From contig NZ_CP141184.1 of the NCBI RefSeq assembly GCF_035609205.1, positions 3,686,501 to 3,750,500 of the forward strand: a stretch of DNA of 64,000 bases, in the 5' to 3' direction. Positions within the stretch are counted from its first letter, which is position 1, and every line of letters starts with the position of its first letter. This DNA is from Hymenobacter sp. GOD-10R. Its GTDB lineage: Bacteria > Bacteroidota > Bacteroidia > Cytophagales > Hymenobacteraceae. Of the stretch, positions 26,316 to 34,019 are shown piece after piece. The notes under the pieces were generated by a model. It worked only from the letters and a program-made list of their open reading frames with translations. It was not told the DNA's origin and ran no database searches. Position numbers and translations under genes: made by a program.

Positions 26316-27143
26316 TTATACTGCTACGTCGTTCTCGCGCAGGGCGTCGTTCAATGACGTCTTCAGGTCGGTGCTAGCTTTGCGCTGACCGATGATGAGG
26401 GCGCAAGGCACGTGGAACTCGCCTGCCGGGAACTGCTTAGCGTACGAACCCGGAATAACAACCGAGCGGGCGGGCACAACGCCGCGGTACTCTTTCGGCT
26501 CGGGGCCCGTCACGTCGATAATTTTGGTGCTGCCGGTGATGGTCACGCCGGCACCGATTACGGCTTCTTTGCCGATGTGGCAACCTTCCACCAGGATACT
26601 GCGCGAGCCGATGAAGGCGCCATCTTCTACAATAACGGGGGCCGCCTGCACGGGCTCCAGCACGCCACCGATGCCCACGCCGCCGCTCAAGTGTACGCCT
26701 TTACCAATCTGCGCGCACGAGCCTACCGTTGCCCAGGTATCTACCATGGTACCCTCGCCTACGTAGGCGCCGATGTTGGTGTAGCTCGGCATCAGGATAA
26801 CGCCAGAAGCTAGGTACGCGCCGTAGCGGGCCGTTGCGGGCGGCACTACACGCACGCCTTGGCTAGCGTAGTCGGTCTTGAGGCGCATTTTGTCGCGGTA
26901 CTCAAAGGGCTTCAGCTCAATGGTTTCCATCTGCTGAATGGGGAAGTACAGGATGACGGCTTTCTTCACCCAGTCGTTCACCTGCCACTCACCTTCTTTG
27001 CCCTCGATGGGCTGCGCTACGCGCAAACGGCCCTTGTCGAGCTCTTCGATAACGGCGTGAATGGCGTCGGTGGTGGTGGTTTGCTGGAGCAGGCTGCGGT
27101 CGTTCCAGGCCGCTTCAATGATGCTTTGGAGGTCGGTGTTCAT
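26316..27143 (-). CDS. dapD: 2,3,4,5-tetrahydropyridine-2,6-dicarboxylate N-succinyltransferase
   Basis: The 275-aa protein starts at the ATG at 27143 (MNTDLQSIIEAAWNDR). An ATG at 27185 lies upstream of a TAGCTTTG -7 element (27174-27181) and is rejected. The N-terminal domain is followed by the left-handed beta-helix with VILMPSYTNIGAYVGEGTMVDTWATVGSCAQIG and HLSGGVGIGGVLEPVQAAPV, characteristic of DapD. It transfers succinyl from succinyl-CoA in the lysine/diaminopimelate pathway in the cytoplasm. It stands alone with its own terminator. Confidence 0.97.
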   Translation of the reverse strand: MNTDLQSIIEAAWNDRSLLQQTTTTDAIHAVIEELDKGRLRVAQPIEGKEGEWQVNDWVKKAVILYFPIQQMETIELKPFEYRDKMRLKTDYASQGVRVVPPATARYGAYLASGVILMPSYTNIGAYVGEGTMVDTWATVGSCAQIGKGVHLSGGVGIGGVLEPVQAAPVIVEDGAFIGSRSILVEGCHIGKEAVIGAGVTITGSTKIIDVTGPEPKEYRGVVPARSVVIPGSYAKQFPAGEFHVPCALIIGQRKASTDLKTSLNDALRENDVAV

Positions 27144-27173
27144 GAGAAATCTTACACAAGACGAAATGAACGG

Positions 27174-27181
27174 CAAAGCTA
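27174..27181 (-). promoter_or_regulatory. Candidate -7 element for dapD
   Basis: The minus strand reads TAGCTTTG, a full TAnnTTTG match, 31 nt before the ATG. No -33 match. Confidence 0.4.
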
Positions 27182-27297
27182 GCACGTCTGGTCAGACTTC
27201 CCCGTCGAATCTCTTCATCAGAAAGCCGAAACCTAGGGTTGCTTCCCACGAAAGGCACGCCGCTTAGCGCTAAGAAGCAGCTATTGCTACCAACGGC

Positions 27298-28041
27298 TCA
27301 GACATCTAGGTGCTGTAGCAGGCGGCTCAAGTCGCGGGCGGGTTCTTTGCGGTGAATGTTGCGCCGGTGGGTGTTCACCGTGTGGCGACTCACGCATAAG
27401 CGTTCGGCGATTTCCACGGAGCTCAGCCCCTGCAATACGAGGTCGAGCACTTGCTGCTCCCGCGTGCTCAGGTCGGCTTCGGTGCGCTGCACGCGCTGCG
27501 TGACCCAGGCCGCAAAGCTAGGATGACTGCCATGGAAGCGCACTTCGTGGGTGCGTTTGTGGTGGGTAAGGTCGGTATAGATGCCGCCAATTATCACCGG
27601 TGTGCCGTCCGCATCCAGCTGAAGCATAAAGTTTTGGCGCAACACGCGCACATAATGCCCTGCCTGGTGGCGCAACCGGTAATCGACGCTGAATACGTGG
27701 TCGTGGCAAGCCGGACCTAGGCCTTTTGAGAACTCAGCCGCTAGCGCCGTAGCCTGCGCGACTAGTGGCGCGTCGTCGGGGTGCATGCGCGCATATAGGT
27801 CCTCCAGACTGAAAGCTTCGGGCTCAATACCGAGCAACAGTTGTACCCCCGCACTGACGAAAAGGGTTTGCTGCGCCCGCACATCGTAGGCCATCAAAAA
27901 CTGTTTGCTCAATATGTGCTCGGCCACGGCGCTGGCAGCATCGAGAGCCGATTGGGCGGGCTCTTCTTTATCCCCGTTGGGATAAATCGTACGCCAAACA
28001 TCACGCACAAGGCCAAGAGCCGTTGCTGGAGGATTCACCAT
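27298..28041 (-). CDS. PAS-domain LuxR-type transcriptional regulator
   Basis: The 247-aa protein has a PAS fold across about residues 45-165 (FLMAYDVRAQQTLFVSAGVQLLLG, YRLRHQAGHYVRVLRQNFMLQLDADGTPVIIGGIYTDLT), a linker, and a C-terminal LuxR helix-turn-helix (LSTREQQVLDLVLQGLSSVEIAERLCVSRHTVNTHRRNI). There is no receiver domain and no membrane segment, so it is a cytoplasmic one-component regulator that may sense a small ligand or redox state. It is divergent from the secreted-protein/metalloprotease pair, with a palindrome between them. Confidence 0.9.
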   Translation of the reverse strand: MVNPPATALGLVRDVWRTIYPNGDKEEPAQSALDAASAVAEHILSKQFLMAYDVRAQQTLFVSAGVQLLLGIEPEAFSLEDLYARMHPDDAPLVAQATALAAEFSKGLGPACHDHVFSVDYRLRHQAGHYVRVLRQNFMLQLDADGTPVIIGGIYTDLTHHKRTHEVRFHGSHPSFAAWVTQRVQRTEADLSTREQQVLDLVLQGLSSVEIAERLCVSRHTVNTHRRNIHRKEPARDLSRLLQHLDV

Positions 28042-28131
28042 TGGTCCGTTCGGTAGCTTAGTGTATAAAGGATGTTCAATACCACATCAAAAAGTACTGA
28101 TTATTAATAAGTAGCGAGCGAAAATTACCTA

Positions 28132-28161
28132 AAAATGAGTATTGATTGTGGTACTCATTTT
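28132..28161. promoter_or_regulatory. Perfect inverted repeat in the divergent gap
   Basis: The perfect 10-bp arms AAAATGAGTA / TACTCATTTT are separated by 10 nt. The repeat lies 90 nt from the LuxR-type gene start and 140 nt before the exported-protein gene. It may be an operator; no T run makes it a terminator. Confidence 0.45.
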
Positions 28162-28301
28162 AAGGGAATTTTAACAGAGTAAGGTCTGGCTTTCACTAGC
28201 CCCGGCGCACCCGCCTCCACTAACTAGGTTGGCCGCAGTATCCTATTTATCTGTGAAGTAGAAACACGCTTATATCCTCCACTTTATCTATTCCTTTTCT
28301 C

Positions 28302-29333
28302 ATGAAAAAACCGCTACTAAAGCAGCTGCTCGCGCACTTATTGCCAGTGCTTGGCCTTGCCAGCTTATTTATCCAGCCAGTGCAGGCGCAGAAGGTGCAA
28401 GACGAAATCTTCTGGACGACCTTCCACAAAACGCCTAGCGTTACTTTGAAACCGCAATACGCCACCTACTCTGTGGAGTATGACCTAGGCAACCTGGTGA
28501 TGAACGTAAGCAGCCGGCCCGTTTTGCAAGACCTTACCTACCAAAAAGCGGATGGCGACCTGCTGCTACGCATCACGGCAAAGAATCTATACATAACGCA
28601 CCGTGAGTTGAATCGCAGCAACACCCGCAACGGCTACGAGTTTTCCTACACCGTCAATTACAGCGGGGACTTTGGCTATGAGCTGCGTGATACCAAAAAC
28701 GACAAAGTGCTAGCGACCTACCATAAGACGGAGGGGGCCGTGAACACATCAGCTTTCAACAACCCGCGCGACTTGGAGTCTTACACGAACAACGCCTTTG
28801 TGGGCGAGAAAAGCCGACAGCTATTAGAGAGCATGATGCAACGAGCTGATTTTGCGTTGAACTCGCACGACTACAAAGTTGGTCTCACGCTCAACACCAT
28901 GGAAGGCACCGCTCCCGCTTACTCCGATATCAACAAAGCAACCAACGAGTTAAAAGCGTTGCTCGCCAGCAAGGACCCCATGGATAAAGCGAAGGTACAA
29001 ACCCTGGCAGCTACTTGGTCGCAACATCTAGCGCATGCCAATTGGGAGGATAAGAAAAGCGAAATCAATAAGAAGATTGCCGGAGCCCTGCTCGAAAACC
29101 TATGCGTAGCGTCGCTGCTAACCGAAGATTACACGAAGCTAGGTGAGTATGCGACAGAGTACATCAAGCGTAATCCGGGTCTGTTCAGCCGCCCCCTGTC
29201 GTTTGCATCAGACCTGAGCTATGGGGGTACATCGCAAACATCTGAGGCCACCGTTTCGCTGAACCGAAATGTGCCCGTTCATAAAAGCGTGTACTATGAC
29301 GACTTGGTGGCCGATGTGATGCCCCGCAAGTAG
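28302..29333 (+). CDS. Exported protein of unknown function, partner of the T9SS metalloprotease
   Basis: The 343-aa protein has a signal peptide (cleavage after VQAQ, residue ~30). A beta-rich first half follows (TPSVTLKPQYATYSVEYDLGNLVMNVSSRP, DFGYELRDTKNDKVLATYHK). The helical second half contains INKATNELKALLASKDPMDKAKVQTLAATW and IAGALLENLCVASLLTEDYTKLGEYATEYI, resembling a solvent-exposed repeat. It has no C-terminal sorting domain and no membrane segment. I do not recognise a family. The metalloprotease gene starts 31 nt downstream, so it may be a co-secreted or chaperone partner. Confidence 0.75.
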   Translation: MKKPLLKQLLAHLLPVLGLASLFIQPVQAQKVQDEIFWTTFHKTPSVTLKPQYATYSVEYDLGNLVMNVSSRPVLQDLTYQKADGDLLLRITAKNLYITHRELNRSNTRNGYEFSYTVNYSGDFGYELRDTKNDKVLATYHKTEGAVNTSAFNNPRDLESYTNNAFVGEKSRQLLESMMQRADFALNSHDYKVGLTLNTMEGTAPAYSDINKATNELKALLASKDPMDKAKVQTLAATWSQHLAHANWEDKKSEINKKIAGALLENLCVASLLTEDYTKLGEYATEYIKRNPGLFSRPLSFASDLSYGGTSQTSEATVSLNRNVPVHKSVYYDDLVADVMPRK

Positions 29334-29363
29334 CTACTCACCCCCTCTTCATACCTAGTTGCT

Positions 29364-30566
29364 ATGAATTCTTCGTCAGTAAGTTTTCGTCGGCAAGGGC
29401 AGCCGCTCTACCTTGGGCGGCTGCTCGGGTTAGTTGGGTTGCTCTTGGCGCTGCTTGTGGGGAATCGCACCCTAGCCCAGCAAGGCTCTAAGATGCCTAC
29501 TCCTAGCGATTTGCACTGGTGCCGACCGGAGGCGCTGAGCAAGCCTGGGGCTGATCTGATTGGAAAGCTAGCTGGCCTGAATGTGGCTCGTATGGGTGCG
29601 ATTGTGCCGGAAGTTCGGCTCATCTATTTGGTACCGAGCGACCGAACTATCAACCCGGTTTACGCCGGCGCTATTGCCAACGCAGCCCGCGACCTGCGGC
29701 GTTGGTACCAGCAGCAGCTCGGCAATACGAAAACATTCACCTTGCACTCACCTGTGGTCGAGACCTACCAGACCACGCACTCAGTTTCCTGGTACCAAAC
29801 AAACCCCAATGGCGCACCCTTCGCGCAGTTCTACTACAATGCAGCCCAAGATGTTTTTGCCATTACCGGCGGCACCTACTATGACCCGAACTACGTGTAC
29901 GCCATCTACATCGACGCCGAATCGAGCTGCGGCCAATGCGGCGGGTGCGGCGGTGGCGGGGTGCTGGTCGTAAACTCCAATGACTTACGCGGGCTAGTGG
30001 GCCAACCGGCCATCCGCATGTGCGCCAACGACCCGGAACCGGTGCAGTACCCACCTTGCCGGTGGGTAGGCGGCCTAGGCCACGAGCTAGGCCATGCTTT
30101 CGGGTTGCCCCATCCACCTGGTTGCGACGAGGGCCAGAGCACCTGCGACTACAACGACCTGATGTGGTTGGGCTACATTCCGTATCCAGCCACTTACCTG
30201 CGCGCCAGCGAGCAAGCCACGCTCAACCAAAGTCCCTTCTTCACGGCGCAAAGCCCTGCCACCGGTCCTACTTCCTGCAATATTCTACTGGCAACTCACT
30301 CGTCGAATTCGCTGGTGGGCTTAAGTTTGAGTCCAAACCCAGCCCATGCAAGCGTCACGGTGCAGTTGCCTGCTCTGGTTGGCGCCACCCAAGTTACTCT
30401 CACGCTGATCGACGCCCTGGGGCGCACGGTAAGTACGTACACGAGGGCGCTATCCGCCGGAGGCCTGCGCCAGGAGCTAGCCCTTTCGGGGCTGACCCAA
30501 GGGGTGTATGTCGTACACGCGCAAGTTGGTACGGCGCACGCCGTACGCCGCTTGCTAGTTGAATGA
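29364..30566 (+). CDS. Secreted zinc metalloprotease with T9SS C-terminal domain
   Basis: The 400-aa protein has an N-terminal signal sequence (LLGLVGLLLALLVGNRTLAQ). The catalytic region ends in HELGHAFGLPHP, a metzincin HExxHxxGxxH with His240, Glu241, His244 and His250. A Met-turn follows at Met267 in NDLMWLGY. The region between contains many Cys (ESSCGQCGGCGGGGVLVV). From about residue 315, LSLSPNPAHASVTVQLP and LSAGGLRQELALSGLTQGVYVVHAQVG are typical of the type A T9SS sorting domain, which is recognised by the outer-membrane translocon. The protease is therefore predicted to be released or surface-attached. Confidence 0.85.
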   Translation: MNSSSVSFRRQGQPLYLGRLLGLVGLLLALLVGNRTLAQQGSKMPTPSDLHWCRPEALSKPGADLIGKLAGLNVARMGAIVPEVRLIYLVPSDRTINPVYAGAIANAARDLRRWYQQQLGNTKTFTLHSPVVETYQTTHSVSWYQTNPNGAPFAQFYYNAAQDVFAITGGTYYDPNYVYAIYIDAESSCGQCGGCGGGGVLVVNSNDLRGLVGQPAIRMCANDPEPVQYPPCRWVGGLGHELGHAFGLPHPPGCDEGQSTCDYNDLMWLGYIPYPATYLRASEQATLNQSPFFTAQSPATGPTSCNILLATHSSNSLVGLSLSPNPAHASVTVQLPALVGATQVTLTLIDALGRTVSTYTRALSAGGLRQELALSGLTQGVYVVHAQVGTAHAVRRLLVE

Positions 30567-30619
30567 CCATTGACTCCCTACCTCCCGGAAGGCTGTACGC
30601 TTGCGCCTATAATCTAGCC

Positions 30620-30647
30620 GTGAGGCGCTGCTTTGGCAGCGCCTCAC
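30620..30647 (+). terminator. Hairpin terminator
   Basis: The perfect 12-bp stem GTGAGGCGCTGC / GCAGCGCCTCAC has loop TTTG and lies 54 nt after the metalloprotease stop. Confidence 0.85.
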
Positions 30648-30754
30648 TTGCTTTCTAGCTGTCAGAAAAAACTCGGTGGTAACTTAGCCACCCGGCTTGG
30701 TTCAAATCAAAGCAGAACCAGCGGCGCAACTTCACCTAGCTTTTGGCCGCACCG

Positions 30755-31894
30755 ATGGCGCTTTCTCCCCTGCTACTGGCTTCCGTCCTGAAACCGCTGG
30801 ATGACACGCGCATGTACGGTAAGTTTGGCCGTACCCTAGCAAGTCGGCCAGATCTGGACGTCCACGTGGCCGGACGACGTGCACCGCGCCCCGAGAATGC
30901 GCCTCCGAACCTGCACACGCACGAGTTGCTGGCCGGTTCGCGCCTGAGCCTAGGTCGGCTGGTGGCGCAGTGGCGCTATTGGCAGTTGCTGAAGCAAGTA
31001 AAGCCTAGGTTGGTTATCGTGCATGCCCCGGAGCTGCTGCCGCTTACGTTGCTGTGGCGCAGCCTAGGTGGCGAGCGGCACTTCGTGTACGATGTGCGTG
31101 AGAATTATGCCCTCAACATCCTGACCCAGCAGGTATACCCTAGCTGGTTGCGCCGGATCTTAGCAAGCCTGGTACGTCGCGCAGAAAAGGCCGCTGCTCG
31201 CCGGGCGGCCAAGATCATTTTGGCTGAGCGCAGCTACGCTGATGAGCTGCCATTTGCCACGGCAGAGCGCACCGTTATTCTGGAAAACAAATACCAGCCG
31301 CAGCCGGGTGAAGCTGTCCCGACGCAAGCACGCCCTATACCAGAACCGGATGCGCCGCTGCAACTGCTGTATTCGGGCACCATTTCGAAGCTAAACGGTG
31401 TATTCGAGGCCATTGGCTTTGCCCAGAAGCTGCGGGAACAATGGCCTGCGGCGCACCTTACCATCATCGGGTTTTGTCAGCAGCCGGAGGTCTTGGCGCA
31501 ACTCCAGGCCATCGTCGCCGCCGATCCGGGTATTACGCTCATTGGTGGCGGTGAGCTAATTCCTCATGCGCGCATCGTAGCCGAGATTCAGCGTAGCCAC
31601 CTAGGTCTGCTTCCGTATCAGCACCACCCTAGCTCGGCGCGCTGCATGCCTACCAAGCTGTTCGAATACCTAGCCAATGGATTGCCCATTCTCACGCCGC
31701 CTGCCGCGCTTTGGACAGACGTTGTGAATGAGTTGCAAGCGGGAATGAACGTTACCTTTCGGCCGCCTTTTGAAACGCCCAATTTTGCCGAACGCCTGCG
31801 TGCTCACCACTTCTACCCGCGTGGCATCCCGCCCGAAGCATTTTGGGCGTCGGAAGCACCTAAATTGTGGCAAATAGTGGATTCTCTGTCGTAA
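30755..31894 (+). CDS. Glycosyltransferase, GT-B fold (GT4-like)
   Basis: The 379-aa protein starts at the ATG at 30755; an upstream TTG at 30743 is less likely. The N-terminal Rossmann-like domain ends near residue 180. The C-terminal nucleotide-sugar domain has LYSGTISKLNGVFEAIGFAQKL, HLTIIGFCQQPEVL and the donor-binding region SSARCMPTKLFEYLANGLPILTPP, with the typical E-x7-E spacing replaced by a related form. Donor and acceptor are unknown. No polysaccharide cluster surrounds it. Confidence 0.87.
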   Translation: MALSPLLLASVLKPLDDTRMYGKFGRTLASRPDLDVHVAGRRAPRPENAPPNLHTHELLAGSRLSLGRLVAQWRYWQLLKQVKPRLVIVHAPELLPLTLLWRSLGGERHFVYDVRENYALNILTQQVYPSWLRRILASLVRRAEKAAARRAAKIILAERSYADELPFATAERTVILENKYQPQPGEAVPTQARPIPEPDAPLQLLYSGTISKLNGVFEAIGFAQKLREQWPAAHLTIIGFCQQPEVLAQLQAIVAADPGITLIGGGELIPHARIVAEIQRSHLGLLPYQHHPSSARCMPTKLFEYLANGLPILTPPAALWTDVVNELQAGMNVTFRPPFETPNFAERLRAHHFYPRGIPPEAFWASEAPKLWQIVDSLS

Positions 31895-31950
31895 CTCCCG
31901 ACCTTTGCCGCCCGCCTGACACCTAAAGGCCAATTGTGGTTTACTTTCTG

Positions 31951-31958
31951 TAGTTTCG
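31951..31958 (+). promoter_or_regulatory. Candidate -7 element for fabH
   Basis: TAGTTTCG lies 43 nt before the fabH ATG, identical to the octamer before gltA. Confidence 0.35.
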
Positions 31959-32001
31959 ACTGACTTTCCTCCCTATTCCACCCGCCCAACTAACCTAGCT
32001 T

Positions 32002-33012
32002 ATGTCCTCTCTCCGTTCTTCCGAAATTGCTGGCGTCGGCCACTACGTACCCGACCGTGTAATCCGCAACGCGGATATCGAACAACTCATGGAAACTTCC
32101 GATGCTTGGATCCAAGAACGGACCGGCATTCAGGAGCGCCGCTGGTTCACGGAGGGCGTGGATACTACCTCCAACATGGGCGCCAAAGCCGCGCAGCGCG
32201 CCCTCGATGCGGCCGGCCTCACGCCCGATGATGTGCAGCTCATCGTGTTTGCCACCCTATCACCCGACTACGTTTTCCCGGGTTCGGGCGTGTTGTTGCA
32301 GCGCGAAATGGGCATGAAGGGCAGCACTCCGGCCTTCGACGTGCGCAACCAGTGCTCGGGCTTCATTTACTCCCTTTCCCTGGCCGATCAGTTTATCAAG
32401 ACGGGCATGTACGATACGGTACTGGTCGTCGGCTCCGAGATTCACTCCTCGGGTCTGGATAAGACCACGCGTGGCCGCAGCGTTTCGGTTATTTTTGGCG
32501 ACGGCGCCGGCGCTGTGGTGCTGCGCCCTAGCACCCGCGAAGGCCACGGTGTTCTAAGCACCCACCTGCACGCACAGGGCGAGCACGCTGAAGAGTTGAT
32601 TGTGAAAGAGCCCGGTTCGAACCGCGAAAACCGGGTGAAGGTTGCCTTTGAAAATGAGCCCGACATGTACCCGTACATGAACGGCCAAAACGTGTTCAAA
32701 CACGCAGTGGTGCGCTTTCCCCAGGTGATCAAGGAGGCACTCGATCAAAACGGCTATCAGCCCCAGGACATCAACATGCTCATTCCGCACCAAGCTAACC
32801 TGCGCATCACGCAGTACGTGCAGCAGAAGATGGGCCTCACCGACGATAAAATCTTCAGCAACATTCAGCGTTACGGCAACACTACCGCTGCCTCCATCCC
32901 AATTGCCTTAAGCGAGGCCGTACAAGAAGGCCGTATCAAACGCGGCGACCTGGTATGCCTAGCTGCCTTTGGCTCGGGCTTCACGTGGGCTTCTGCGCTA
33001 GTTAAGTGGTAA
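32002..33012 (+). CDS. fabH: Beta-ketoacyl-ACP synthase III
   Basis: The 336-aa protein has the FabH catalytic triad Cys118 (RNQCSGFIYS), His263 (LIPHQANLRI) and Asn293 (RYGNTTAAS). It starts the fatty-acid chain by condensing an acyl-CoA with malonyl-ACP in the cytoplasm. Gly-rich strand LVCLAAFGSGFTWASALVKW closes the fold. The gene is isolated from other fab genes. A long inverted repeat (33035-33133) separates it from the DtxR-type gene. Confidence 0.97.
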   Translation: MSSLRSSEIAGVGHYVPDRVIRNADIEQLMETSDAWIQERTGIQERRWFTEGVDTTSNMGAKAAQRALDAAGLTPDDVQLIVFATLSPDYVFPGSGVLLQREMGMKGSTPAFDVRNQCSGFIYSLSLADQFIKTGMYDTVLVVGSEIHSSGLDKTTRGRSVSVIFGDGAGAVVLRPSTREGHGVLSTHLHAQGEHAEELIVKEPGSNRENRVKVAFENEPDMYPYMNGQNVFKHAVVRFPQVIKEALDQNGYQPQDINMLIPHQANLRITQYVQQKMGLTDDKIFSNIQRYGNTTAASIPIALSEAVQEGRIKRGDLVCLAAFGSGFTWASALVKW

Positions 33013-33034
33013 GTCGCGGGTAAGCCGTTTCACC

Positions 33035-33133
33035 CGTCACGCTGAGCTTACCAGAGCCTCTCTACCGCACTGCTAATCCTGCCTTGATAGGAGGATGGAG
33101 CGGTAGAGAGGCTCTGTTAAGCTCAGCATGACG
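33035..33133. repeat. MITE-like inverted repeat, copy A
   Basis: Two 34-nt arms (33035-33068 and 33100-33133) match as inverted repeats at 32 of 34 positions, with 31 nt between. The arm carries GTCA-GCTGAGC and CTCTACCGC blocks shared with copies C, D and E. It occupies most of the fabH-dtxR gap and ends 24 nt before the regulator ATG. Confidence 0.8.
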
Positions 33134-33157
33134 CTTTGATTATATAAACTGAAGTAA

Positions 33158-33814
33158 ATGCCTAGCCACACCGAGGAAAATTATCTAAAGGCCATTTATA
33201 AACTCTCGGAAGCCGAGCCCGGTACGGAGGTCAGCACCAACCGCATCGCGGACGTGCTGCAAACGCGGGCGGCTTCAGTAACGGATATGCTGCGCCGCCT
33301 CGGGGAAAAGGGTCTGCTACACTACCAACGCTACCGCGGCGTGTCGCTCACGCATGAAGGCCGGCAGGTGGCTCTGCTCACCATTCGGAAGCACCGGCTG
33401 TGGGAAGTGTTCTTGGTGCAAAAGCTAGGGTTCAACTGGGATGAGGTACACGAGGTAGCCGAAGAGATGGAGCACCTTCAGTCGCCACTACTCATTCGTC
33501 GCCTCGATGAGTTTCTGGAATTCCCCCAGTTCGACCCACATGGTGACCCTATTCCAAGTGAAGATGGCGCCATGCGCCGCCCCAAAAATCGCCTGCTCGC
33601 TGACCTCAATCCCGGTGACTGCGGAACGTTGGTAGCGGTTCGCAACACCTCCCAGCCTTTTCTTCAGTATCTCGATAAGGCCGGCCTGAACCTAGGTACT
33701 CGTATTGAAGTACTAGATAAAGCACTCTTCGATAATTCTTTGGAAATCAATGTTGATCAACAACGAAAAACATTGATTTCGGCGGAGGTTAGCCGGAATC
33801 TTTTCGTGGCTTAG
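33158..33814 (+). CDS. DtxR/MntR-family metal-dependent regulator
   Basis: The 218-aa protein has an N-terminal winged helix (SHTEENYLKAIYKLSE, NRIADVLQTRAASVTDMLRRLGEKGLLHYQRYRGVSLTHEGR), a central dimerisation and metal-binding domain (KHRLWEVFLVQKLGFNWDEVHEVAEEMEH, with acidic and His ligands) and a C-terminal FeoA/SH3-like domain. This three-domain layout matches DtxR/IdeR/MntR, which repress metal uptake when Fe or Mn is bound. The metal is not determined here. It is flanked by two long hairpins, 33035-33133 and 33827-33919. Confidence 0.92.
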   Translation: MPSHTEENYLKAIYKLSEAEPGTEVSTNRIADVLQTRAASVTDMLRRLGEKGLLHYQRYRGVSLTHEGRQVALLTIRKHRLWEVFLVQKLGFNWDEVHEVAEEMEHLQSPLLIRRLDEFLEFPQFDPHGDPIPSEDGAMRRPKNRLLADLNPGDCGTLVAVRNTSQPFLQYLDKAGLNLGTRIEVLDKALFDNSLEINVDQQRKTLISAEVSRNLFVA

Positions 33815-33826
33815 CGCTTGCACTTC

Positions 33827-33919
33827 GTTGTCATCTTGAGCTTGCGAAGGACCTTATCACGCCAGAACATTTCGCGTCTGCAAACGTGACAGGGTTCTTT
33901 GCAAGCATAGGATGACAGC
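33827..33919. repeat. Diverged inverted repeat, copy B
   Basis: Arms at 33827-33853 and 33893-33919 pair at about 21 of 27 positions (GTCATCTTGAGCTTGCGAAG against its complement). This is a more distant member of the same GTCAT..TGAGC family, in the dtxR-mnmE gap. Confidence 0.6.
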
Positions 33920-34019
33920 GCAACTATTTCGGTCAAGCGCTGCCCTGTTGTTCTCTTTTTCTGTTTAACAGTTAGTTCTGTGTCTCGCAGTTTTGCGGGT
34001 TAAATGCCAGGTACCGCTT

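Noticed and set aside
33035..33133. Copy A as a simple terminator of fabH
   Set aside because: The arms are 34 nt with a 31-nt spacer and no T run, and they match other intergenic copies, so it is primarily a dispersed repeat, though it may also stop transcription.
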